From Nisaea acidiphila (GTDB lineage: Bacteria; Pseudomonadota; Alphaproteobacteria; Thalassobaculales; Thalassobaculaceae): a DNA stretch of 64,000 bases. Location of the stretch: NCBI RefSeq assembly GCF_024662015.1, contig NZ_CP102480.1, positions 1,088,501 through 1,152,500 of the forward strand, read 5' to 3'. The stretch's first letter is position 1, and every line of letters starts with the position of its first letter. The notes below the pieces were generated by a model. It ran no database searches. It was given only the letters and a program-made list of their open reading frames with translations, and was not told the origin of the DNA. Below, piece after piece: positions 7,886-17,500 of this stretch. A program made the position numbers and the translations under genes.

Positions 7886-8854
7886 ATGACCGAACATCGC
7901 GAGAAGATCGTTATCATCGGATCCGGCGCCGCCGGACTGACCTCGGCCATCTACACCGCCCGCGCCAATCTCAAACCGGCGGTGCTCGCGGGCCTGCAGC
8001 CGGGCGGCCAGATGACGATCACCTCCGAAGTCGAGAATTATCCGGGCTTCGCGGACGTGATCCAGGGCCCCTGGCTGATGGAACAGATGCAGAAGCAGGC
8101 CGAACATGTCGGCGCCCGGATCGTCTACGATCTCGTCACCTCGGTCGATTTTTCGAAGCGCCCATATACCCTCTCCATGGATAGCGGCGATACCTTCGTC
8201 GCCGATGCGGTGATCATCGCGACCGGCGCGCAGGCGCGCTGGCTCGGGTTGGAGAGCGAGCAGACCTTCAGCGGCCGTGGCGTCTCCGCCTGCGCTACCT
8301 GCGACGGGTTCTTCTTCCGCGAACAGGAGGTGATCGTTGTCGGCGGCGGCAATACCGCGGTCGAGGAAGCGCTCTATCTCGCCAATATCGCCTCCAAGGT
8401 GACGCTGATACACCGCCGCGACTCGCTCAGGGCAGAGAAGATCATGCAGGAACGGCTGTTCCGGCACGACAAGATCGAGGTCGTCTGGGACAGCGTAGTC
8501 GAGGAGATTCTTGGCGGAGAAGGCCCGATGGCCGGAGTCGAGGGCGCCCGGATCAAGAACGTGAAGACCGGCGAGACAAGCGAAATCAAGGCAACGGGCT
8601 TCTTTGTCGCGATCGGTCACGACCCGGCGACAAAGCCGTTCGTGGAAGCGCTCCAGGCGGATGAGGAAGGCTACCTGCTGACAGAGCCCGGCAGCCCCCG
8701 CACGTCCGTTCCGGGCGTGTATGCGGCGGGCGACTGTGTTGACAAGGTCTACCGTCAGGCGGTGACGGCGGCTGGCATGGGCTGTATGGCGGCTCTTGAG
8801 GCGGAAAAGTTCCTTGCCGCGCTGGAAGACGCCGCGGCCGTGGCCGCCGAATAA
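7886..8854 (+). CDS. trxB: thioredoxin-disulfide reductase
   Basis: 322-residue flavoenzyme that passes electrons from NADPH to thioredoxin. FAD-binding GSGAAG (12-17), redox-active CATC (136-139) in CATCDGFFF, NADPH-binding VVGGGNTAVEEAL (about 151-163) and the second FAD motif GVYAAGDC near the C-terminus are all present. The length is typical. ATG 7886 gives the standard N-terminus directly ahead of the first beta strand. The neighbouring LysR gene in the same direction may be its regulator. Confidence 0.96.
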   Translation: MTEHREKIVIIGSGAAGLTSAIYTARANLKPAVLAGLQPGGQMTITSEVENYPGFADVIQGPWLMEQMQKQAEHVGARIVYDLVTSVDFSKRPYTLSMDSGDTFVADAVIIATGAQARWLGLESEQTFSGRGVSACATCDGFFFREQEVIVVGGGNTAVEEALYLANIASKVTLIHRRDSLRAEKIMQERLFRHDKIEVVWDSVVEEILGGEGPMAGVEGARIKNVKTGETSEIKATGFFVAIGHDPATKPFVEALQADEEGYLLTEPGSPRTSVPGVYAAGDCVDKVYRQAVTAAGMGCMAALEAEKFLAALEDAAAVAAE

Positions 8855-8989
8855 GGCGGCTTTCGGGTAACGAACCGATAACCCTCTTGCGGTAAAGTGC
8901 TTTTTGCCCCGTGTTCTTCTGGCCCATGCCGATTTGCTGGCCTAGACTGACCGCCGGGACGTTGAGCTAGGAAGGCGAGTCGGTTCACC

Positions 8990-9889
8990 ATGGCCATGGA
9001 CTGGGACAAACTCCGGGTCTTTCACGCCGTTGCGGAGGCGGGCAGCTTCACGCATGCGGGCGAGACCCTCAATCTCAGCCAATCCGCGGTCAGCCGGCAG
9101 ATCAGCCAGCTCGAAGACTCGCTAAAGGTTGCACTCTTTCATCGCCACGCGCGCGGCCTGATCCTCACAGAGCAGGGCGAAACGCTTTACCGCACTGCAC
9201 GCGAAGTCTTCGCCAAGCTCGCAGCCGCGGAAGCCAGCCTTTCCGAAGGCAAGGAACTGCCGCGCGGACCGCTGAAGATCACCACGCCGGTCGCCTTCGG
9301 CTCGACCTGGCTGGCCTCCCGCATCGGCCGGTTCCTCGAGCTCTATCCTGAAATCACGGTCAACCTGATCATCGACGACGGGGAGCTCGATCTCGGCATG
9401 CGCCAGGCGGATGTCGCGATACGGCTCAGCCCGCCACGGCAACCGGACTTGATCCAGCGCCATATCAAGAACATCAAGCTGCACCTCTATGCCGCGCCCT
9501 CCTATCTGAAGAATGCCGGCGTGCCACAGACAGCCGAAGAGCTGCAGGATCACAGGCTGGTGCTTTTCGGCGACACGCCGCACCCGCCCTTCCCGAACGT
9601 CAACTGGCTGCGCGAGCTTGCCACCGGCGGGAACCGTCGCGTCCACATGAACACCTTCTCGGTGAACAACTACTACGCCATCTTGCGCGCCGTTCAGGGC
9701 GGCGTCGGGATCGCAGCGATCCCGGACTATCTCGCCCAGGAAGACAGCAGCCTCGTCCGCGTCATGCCGGACGTCGAAGGCCCGCAAGTTCCCGCCTATT
9801 TCGTCTATCCGGAAGAACTCCGCCATTCGAAGCGGATCACAGTCCTCAGGGATTTTCTGATCCAGGAAGTGGCGAAAACGCAGTTTTGA
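8990..9889 (+). CDS. LysR-family transcriptional regulator
   Basis: 299-residue LysR protein. The winged helix-turn-helix covers residues 3-62 (LRVFHAVAEAGSFTHAGETLNLSQSAVSRQI), followed by a substrate-binding domain starting at PRGPLKITTPVAFGSTWLA. A second ATG six bases in (8996) is an equally possible start. Its place 135 bases downstream of trxB in the same direction suggests a link with thiol homeostasis, but this is inference from position. No effector is visible. Confidence 0.92.
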   Translation: MAMDWDKLRVFHAVAEAGSFTHAGETLNLSQSAVSRQISQLEDSLKVALFHRHARGLILTEQGETLYRTAREVFAKLAAAEASLSEGKELPRGPLKITTPVAFGSTWLASRIGRFLELYPEITVNLIIDDGELDLGMRQADVAIRLSPPRQPDLIQRHIKNIKLHLYAAPSYLKNAGVPQTAEELQDHRLVLFGDTPHPPFPNVNWLRELATGGNRRVHMNTFSVNNYYAILRAVQGGVGIAAIPDYLAQEDSSLVRVMPDVEGPQVPAYFVYPEELRHSKRITVLRDFLIQEVAKTQF

Positions 9890-10088
9890 TTTTTAGAAAA
9901 GGTCGAAATTTCTGCTATTTCCGGATAACGTTCTTAAAGCCAGAAGACCAGTTTGCTTTCGATTCGGAATCTAATAGAGTTGCCAAATTGTGACATTCAA
10001 GGCGAATCGGTCATGCATTTTTTGCATATCCGAACTGAACAAAAATGCATGGTCGTTAACGTCTTATAGACATATCTAAGACATAGTA
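9890..10088 (+). other. intergenic region upstream of the small RNA candidate
   Basis: No protein gene is visible. The stretch is AT-richer than the flanks and holds three copies of TGCAT (10014, 10023, 10046); the first two form an inverted repeat, ATGCA-T5-TGCAT (10013-10027). TATAGA (10065) and TATCTA (10073) are possible -10 boxes for the downstream RNA, but no good -35 is seen. It is probably the promoter region of that RNA. Confidence 0.4.
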
Positions 10089-10089
10089 A

Positions 10090-10220
10090 CGGTGCTGCTC
10101 TGCAGCATCTTCCCTTCAGGCCCCCGCCTGAAGTAGAGGGCCCTTCGGGGTCCTACGTCTCCCAGACGTGAAGCCTCCCTGTTCAACTTGCCGGGAACCC
10201 AACGGTTCCCGGCATTTTTT
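10090..10220 (+). ncRNA. candidate structured small RNA of five consecutive hairpins
   Basis: No open frame fits, but five perfect or nearly perfect hairpins follow one another. They are TGCTGC/GCAGCA (10093-10107), CTTCAGGC/GCCTGAAG with a CCCC loop (10114-10133), AGGGCCC-TTCG-GGGTCCT with a UUCG tetraloop (10137-10154), ACGTCT/AGACGT with a CCC loop (10155-10169), and the terminator at 10189. Exposed pyrimidine stretches (CCCC, CUCCC, CCUCCCU) resemble anti-Shine-Dalgarno loops of trans-acting alphaproteobacterial sRNAs. It might instead be the leader of the permease gene, but the terminator ends 132 bases before that start. No Rfam family is recognised. Confidence 0.6.
10189..10220 (+). 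terminator. intrinsic terminator
   Basis: TGCCGGGAACC (10189-10199) and GGTTCCCGGCA (10204-10214) form a perfect 11-bp stem with a four-base loop, followed directly by TTTTTT. It ends the small RNA candidate upstream of the permease. Confidence 0.92.
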
Positions 10221-10352
10221 CTTTCCATCGTGTTTCCGGATTCGCAGCGCCTTCGGCATATGGCGGCAATTCGCTATATTGCGGCGCAACGCTTCGTCTA
10301 TGCTTCTTCAGCGCTGCCCCAATCCTGAGCCGAAGCCTCTTCCCGGGACCCC

Positions 10353-11546
10353 ATGCCGGAACCGACACTGAAACGGTCACTCTCGCTCCCGCTCGTCGTC
10401 CTCTACGGTCTCGGCGTGACGATCGGGGCCGGGATCTACGTTCTGCTCGGCGCCTCTGCGGGTCGGGCCGGCATCCATGCGCCGGTCGCCTTTCTTCTGG
10501 CCGCCACCGCCGTGCTGTTCAGCGCGATCAGCTTCGCCGAGATGGCACGCCGCTATCCGGTCAGCGCCGGCGAAGCCGCCTATGTCCAGGCCGGGTTCGG
10601 CCTCGGATGGCTGTCGACGCTCGTCGGCCTGCTCGTGGTTGCCGCGGGGACGATCTCCTGCGCCACCATCGCCCTCGGCAGCACCGGCTATATCAGGGAG
10701 TTCCTGGATCTCCCCGCCTCGACCATCCTGCTGGCCGTCATCCTGCTACTGGGCGCCATAGCCGCCTGGGGAATTACAGAATCGGTGCTCGTCGCGGGAC
10801 TGTTCACGATCGTCGAGATCGGCGCGCTTCTCGCCGTTATCGTCGCCGGGCTCTGGACCGACCCTGGGATCGTGACCGAGATCCCGAAGGTCCTGCCGGC
10901 CCCCGGCGACGCCGCTGCCCTCACCGGTATTCTCTCGGCGACCTTGCTCTGCTTCTTCGCATTCATCGGCTTCGAGGACATCGTCAATCTCGCCGAAGAG
11001 GTGAAGCAGCCGGACAGGACGCTTCCCCGCGCAATCTTCATTACGCTTGCGCTCGCCGCCCTGCTCTATTTCTCGGTAACCGCGATTGCCGTGCTCTCGG
11101 TCCCGCTGGACGAGCTTGCCGCCTCGCCGGCGCCGATGAGCCTGGTCTTCGAGCGGGTGAGCGGACTTTCGCCCTGGACGATCACGCTGATCGCCATCGT
11201 CGCCACGCTGAATGGGGTGGTTGTACAGATCGTCATGGCGTCCCGCGTGCTCTACGGTCTGGCTCGACAGGGATCGATCCCCGCTGTCCTCGGAAGGGTG
11301 AACCGGGTAACGCAGACGCCGCTGCTCGCCACAAGCCTGGTTATTGCAATTATTCTGGTCCTCGCGCTCGCGTTTCCGCTTGAGCCTCTGGCGGAAATGA
11401 CCTCCCGGATCGTGCTCACCACCTTCACACTGGTGAACGCATCGCTGCTTCGCCTGCACCTGCGGGACGGCGCATTGCGCAGGATCTGGCTACCCGCAGC
11501 GGGGTGCCTGACCTGCCTCGCACTGTTGTTCGGAACCCTCCGGTAG
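10353..11546 (+). CDS. APC-family amino acid/polyamine permease
   Basis: 397-residue integral membrane protein with about eleven or twelve hydrophobic segments. The first helix carries VTIGAGIYVLLG, the unwound substrate/sodium-site motif of the APC superfamily, and FAFIGFEDIVNLAEEVKQPDRTLPRAI is the conserved helix 6 to loop region. It is shorter than typical 450-500-residue members, with a short C-terminus. The substrate is probably an amino acid or a related cationic compound, not resolvable from sequence. It converges on the RTX gene with only about 20 bases between stop codons. Confidence 0.88.
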   Translation: MPEPTLKRSLSLPLVVLYGLGVTIGAGIYVLLGASAGRAGIHAPVAFLLAATAVLFSAISFAEMARRYPVSAGEAAYVQAGFGLGWLSTLVGLLVVAAGTISCATIALGSTGYIREFLDLPASTILLAVILLLGAIAAWGITESVLVAGLFTIVEIGALLAVIVAGLWTDPGIVTEIPKVLPAPGDAAALTGILSATLLCFFAFIGFEDIVNLAEEVKQPDRTLPRAIFITLALAALLYFSVTAIAVLSVPLDELAASPAPMSLVFERVSGLSPWTITLIAIVATLNGVVVQIVMASRVLYGLARQGSIPAVLGRVNRVTQTPLLATSLVIAIILVLALAFPLEPLAEMTSRIVLTTFTLVNASLLRLHLRDGALRRIWLPAAGCLTCLALLFGTLR

Positions 11547-11567
11547 GCGCCTCCCGACTGGAGCCGA

Positions 11568-14500
11568 TCAGGCTGCGATCCCGACCTGATCCTCGTCCTC
11601 GTCCGGGAAAATCTCTTCCGGCAGTACAGCGCCACTGTCGTCCGTTCCACCGTCTTCGTTATCGCCCGGATCCATCGCCATCGCACTCGCGAGCATCATC
11701 GCCTGATCCGCCGGAGACGGCGCATCGACGGAAACCTCTTGCGAAGACGGGCCATCTTCCGCATCCGGTCCACCTGCGACCGGGTTCCCGGCCACGCTCT
11801 CCGCATCGGCATCCGAGACCTCGGCCGTTCCTGCCTCGTCACCGGAGACGGAGCTGTCCTCAGGCTCCGGCGAACCGTTTTCCGCGATCGCCTCGTCGCC
11901 GCCTTCCTCGTCAGCGCCGGCATCTTCTCCAGATTGCAGAACCTCACGGTCAAAGACCGGTTCGTCCTGACCGTCTTCCAGATCCTCCGGGACGATATCC
12001 TCGCCCAGACGCAGGAAGCCATCCTGGTCGAAATTGGCGTTCTCGCCATAGCTGGTCACATAAGCAAAGCCGACATCCAACAGCTCGCCGACGGAGCCGT
12101 CCGCCCAATGGAAGCTCCCTTCGGCGACCAGTTCGGTGGTGCCATCCGTATCGTCGATCCGTGTCCAGCCGAGATCAATCGCCTCGACACCTCTTTCCGC
12201 GACGCTCGAAAGTTCGTCCGCGTCCGAGATGCCGTCCTGGTTCAGGTCCTGCCACAGCAGCAGCTGCGCATAGCCCGCGTCCAGCGCGTCGACGCGGCCA
12301 TCCTCGTTCTCGTCAAGGCTGGCGAGCGCGGCCTCGCCGTCCGCAAAGCTCTCGCCATTGAAATGCTCGGAGAGCAATTCGGTGCGGTCATCGATCAACC
12401 CGTTTTGATTGAGATCCATGACCAGCATGGCATCGTCCGCCGCAACCCAGCCGGTCTGCTGCCGCGTGCCGTCGCCCGCCATGTCGAAACGCGCCGTACT
12501 GTCGAACATGTCGACCAGTTCCACTCCGTCGCCATCGAGATCAAGAACGACAGGATCCTCGGCCGTGACGTTGGTGTATTTGGCGATCTCCGTAGCATAA
12601 TCGTTCAGGAACGCATCGAGCTTGGTCTGCGCCTCGGCAGCGGTCGATCCGTTATCCTGGAAAATCGTCTTGGCGAAATTGTCAAAGCTGTAAGTTGAGC
12701 CTTTGTATTCGAAAGATTCGATACGAGGATTGACGAAGGCCAGCGCACCGGCGGATGTCTGCAACATCAGATGGGCCGCTCCCTCCCACCATATAGTGCT
12801 CGCCCCGGTGATCGTTCCGCTTCCTTCGACAACGAATTTGTCGTTCCCCGTCGATACGTAGACGACGCTGGAATTGTTCGGATACTGATGGTCGGATTCG
12901 CTGATCCGGAACTGGGTGCTTCCGCTCGCGCCGTCAGTATCCCAAATGTAGGTGTCGTTTCCGTGTCCGGCGAATCCGTTCCAGACCGAGTGCCCTCGTA
13001 TCGTGTCGTCGCCCGACTTTCCTCGCACCTGGGATGCAACACCTACATCGAGAAAATTGGCGCTGGAATTGCCGTAAATATTGTCGTAGTAGGCGGACCC
13101 TCTGACATGCTCGAAACCGGAATATGAATCTCCGGCAGCGTCTCCACCAGAAGCGGAATTGCTCCGCAGGTCAATGGTGACCGCCTCTGAGGACCCCGAG
13201 TAATCGAGCGTGTCCTCACCGGCTCCACCCGCCAGCACGTCAGCGCCGGCTCCGCCGGCAACGATGTCGTTGCCGTCCCCGCCGTCGATCGTGTCCGCAT
13301 CGGCGCCGCCTGAGAGCACGTCGTTTCCGGCGCCGCCCGAGAGCACATCCTGGCCGCCGCCGCCCGAAACCGTCTCGTTGCCCGTGGACAAGGTGATGTT
13401 GTCGCCGTAGCCGGTCCCGACGACAGCTTCGAAATTGGTTGCGGTCGCACCGCTCGAACCGGCGCCGGTGATGCTACCGGCGGCGATGTCGAAGGTGACG
13501 GCGCTGGTCGCACCGGCGAAAGAAATGGTGTCGTTACCGCCGCCGCCGTCGAGACTGTCGGAGCCGCCGCTGAAGGCCAGCGCCTCGTCCCCGGCGCTGC
13601 CGATGATGGTGTCCGCGTAGGCCGAGCCGACGACATATTCGAAGCCGCTGATCGTATCCCCGTCGGCATGGCCGCCCGAGACCACGCCGGTTCCGAGATT
13701 GACATAGACCGCCGCGTTGGAGTTGGCGAAGGAGATGGTGTCGATCCCCGCGCCGCCGTCGAGATAGTCGGCGCCGAGCCCGCCTTCGAGGAGATCGTTA
13801 CCGTCTCCGCCCAGGAGACTGTCCGCGCCCGCATCGCCGGCGAGAATATCGTTACCTGCTCCACCGGACAGCGTGTCATCGCCGTCGCCGCCGAAGAAAC
13901 TGTTCGCGTTGGCGTCCCCGGTAAGGCCGTCGCCATAGGCAGAGCCGTTGACGTTCTCGACTCCGGTGAGCGTATCGCCGCCGTCGCCTGTGCCGGAACC
14001 GAGATTGACCGTCACTCCGGCCCCGGCCTGGCCATAGTCGGCTGTATCGATTCCGGCCCCGCCGTCGAGCAGGTCGCCGTCATCGCCGCCGGAGAGAAGA
14101 TCGTTACCAGCACCGCCCGAAAGCGTGTCGGCACCGCGCTCGCCGGACAGCGTGTCGTTGCCATCTCCGCCATCCAGCAGGTCGTTTCCGGCCGCTCCGC
14201 GAAGGACATCCGCCCCGCCGGCCCCCGAAAGCTGGTCGTGCCCGGCGCCGCCGCTCATCGTATCGTCGCCCGCGGTGCCGGTCAGCGTGTCGCCGTCCGG
14301 CCGGTCGGCAAAGATGAAATGGCCCTCGGCAAGTGCACTTGAGGCCACACCGTAGAAGGTCAGCTGGTCGTTCGAGTTCCAGGAAATCCGCGCATGGCCG
14401 TTGCTGTCATTGGCCAGTTTCTGGCGCAGCTCTACCATGTCGTAGATCTGCGTCCCGCTCAGATCCACCTTGTCCGCGCCGGTGTCGAAATCGAGGATCA

Positions 14501-17500
14501 GATCGGCGCCATCGCCGGTTCCACCATGAATGAAACTGTCGGCCCCGGCTGCCCCCTGCAGGCTGTCATTTCCGGCGCCGCCGCTCAGCTTGTCGTCGCC
14601 ATTTCCTCCATTCAGCAAGTCCACGCCATCGCCGCCGACAAGAGTGTCCGCGTCGTCACCGCCAAGCAGGGTATCGGCATCGGCGCCCCCGCTTAGAAGG
14701 TCCGCGCCGCTGCCGCCGGAAAGCAGGTCCGCGCCGGCTCCGCCATCTGCCGTATCCGCTCCGGAACCGCCGTTCAGCAGGTCGTTCCCCGCACCGCCGC
14801 CGAGCACGTCGTCGCCATCCTCTCCCGCGAGCGTGTCCGAACCGTCTCCGCCTGCGAGGGAATCCGCGTCGGTGCCGCCGTAGAGCTGATCGTTGCCATC
14901 TCCCCCGGAAAGCGTGTCGGCACCTGCTCCGCCGGAAAGGGTATCGTTGTTTCCGCCTCCGGCCAGAATGTCGTCCCCGGCCGCGCCCGAAAGCAGATCG
15001 GCTGCGCCGCCGCCGCTCAGGGTATCCGCGTGGCCCGAACCGGCGACGACCTCGATTCCGCTCAGGGTATCGCCCGCCGCCTCGCCGGACGTGCCGCTTC
15101 CGGTACTCAGATCCACCGCGACACCGGCCGCGGCAGCAGAGTAATCGGCCACATCGGTACCGGCACCGCCAATCAGGCTGTCCGCGCCGGCACCGCCCGA
15201 GAGCGTGTCGTTGCCGTCCTCTCCCGCGAGGGTGTCCGCTCCATCCCCGCCGAGCAGATTGTCATCGTCCGCCCCGCCGACCAGGCTGTCCGCACCGGCA
15301 TTGCCATAAAGGCTGTCGCCGCCACCGCCACCGCTGAGGGTCTCCGCGGCTGCCGCGCCCGAAATCGTATCGCCGGCGGCCGTGCCGACGACCTGTTCAA
15401 TACCGGTGAGGCTGTCGCCTTCGGCATCGCCGCCGCTCCCGGTACCGGCCGCAAGGTCGACGGATATCGCCGACGAGGAGGCCGCGTAATCGGCGAGATC
15501 GGTGCCGTCGCCGCCATCGAGGGAATCCGCGCCGGCGCCGCCCCAAAGCGTGTCCGCATCGTCGCCTCCGGAGAGAGAATCGTTTCCGGCGCCACCGGAC
15601 AAGCTGTCCTGTCCGGCCTCCCCTGCAAGCACGTCGTCGCCATCGCCGCCGGAAAGCAGATCGTCCCCCGCGCCGCCGTTCAGACTGTCGGCGCCGTCCG
15701 CGCCGGTGAGTTCGTCCGCTCCGGCGCCACCGCTCAGCGAGTCCTCCGACGTTCCGCCAACCAGCGTGTCGTCAAAGGCGGAACCGACGACCTGTTCGAT
15801 ACCGTCAAGCGTATCGTCCTCCGCATCGCCGGCGGTGCCCTGTCCGGCAGCGAGATTGACGGCGACGGCAGTCGCCGAAGCCGCGTAGTCCGCCGCGTCG
15901 CTCCCCGTCCCGCCGGAAAGCAAATCCGCACCGGCGCCGCCGACAAGCGTATCGTTGCCGCTGCCGCCCGACAGGGTATCCAGTCCATCACCGCCGGAAA
16001 GCGTATCGGCACCTTCATCGCCGATCAGAATGTCGTTATCGGCGCCGCCATCCATGAGGTCGCCGCCGGTGCCGCCCTCCAGGCTGTCTTCTCCGGCGTT
16101 GCCGGTGATCCTGTCGGCACCCGCTCCGCCGCTGAGGGTGTCCGCTGCGCTCCCGCCGATAAGCGTATCGTCGTAATCGGATCCCGCGACCTGCTCGACG
16201 CCTTCCAGCGTATCGCCTTCCGCGTCACCGCCGGTCCCGGCGCCGGTCCCTCCGGTCATGTCGATCGAAATCGCGGCAGAAGAGGCGGAATAGTCGGCAA
16301 GATCGTTGCCGTCGCCGCCGTCGAGCATGTCCGCGCCGGCACCGCCCATCAGCGTATCTGAACCGCCAAGGCCCCAGAGGGAATCATCCCCGTCGCCGCC
16401 GGACAGACGGTTGCTCAATGCATTCGCCGCTATCGAGTCGGCTCCGTCCGTTCCGACAAAGTCCACCGGCAGGGGCGGCGGCGCGGAAACCGCCGCTTCC
16501 TCCGCAATGATCGTATCGGACGTCGTGCCGGTTTCGGTCGCACCGCTGCCGGTGTCCGCCGTGTCCGTATCTGTTGTGGCCTGTTCGACCGTATTGTCCG
16601 GACCGGAATCGGCCTCCGAACCGTCCGTCGCGGCTATCAGCGAGTCGAGAAGATCGTCATCGTCGTCGTCATCGAACACGCCGCTCTCGCCGGCGGCGAC
16701 AATGTCCGCGCCGGAAATCGTATCTTCAGCCGCATTCCCGCTGGTCGAGGTCTCCGGACCGGAGGTTTCCCCGAGAAGGGTATCGTCTTCCGCTCCATCA
16801 TCCGAATCCGCGACCGTGTCCTCGTCCGCGTTTTCGCCGCCTTCACCGCTTCCGCTCTGGGGCTGCGCCCCGGCGCCTCCCGGCGTTGCGGCGCCGGACG
16901 CGGCTTGGCCGCTTCCGCCTGTGCTTTCCGTGGTTGTCGCCGGGTTCCCTGCGGCGGCGGTTTCCGCACTTTCCTCCGCGCCGCCGGTTTGCCCGCCATC
17001 GCCGGAGCCTTCGGGATCGGCACTCGCCGCATCCGTCTCGGTCTCGGCGGTCTCGGGTGCCGCGACATACTGCACGTTGTCCAGGCTTTCGTCCGCTGCC
17101 GCCTGTTCCGCCGCGGCGAGAGCCGCAATCGCTGCAGCCGCCTCCGAAGCCGTCGCCCCGGTCTCGGCCGCAAGCATTTCCGCCTGGGCCGCAGCCTGCG
17201 CTTCCTCAGGCACCCCGGCCACCAGGGCCGCGCTCGCGCCAACGGCGGCGGCCAACATGACCTCGCCAAGATTGGCATTCGTCGCCGCAGCCTGCGCATT
17301 GGCCTGTATCGCCGCCTGGCGGGCCGCAAGCGCAGCTGCGGAACTCGCGCCGCCACCCGCTCCGGCCCCGCCGGCCGCCGCCGGGTTACCGGAACCCGAT
17401 CCGGCTCCCCCACCGCCTGCCATGGCGGCGGCGTTGCGAAGCTGTGCCGCCTGTCCCGCGGCACCGGTCACCGCCGCCCGGGCGGCGGCCATCCGGTCCG

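Noticed and set aside
10085-10220. 6S RNA.
   Set aside because: The structure is a chain of separate hairpins, not a long rod with a central bubble, and the usual neighbours are absent.
13200-16460. Dense short direct repeats resembling a CRISPR or satellite array.
   Set aside because: The period is 27 bases and in frame, encoding RTX nonapeptides with codon-level variation; no spacers of constant length and no cas genes.
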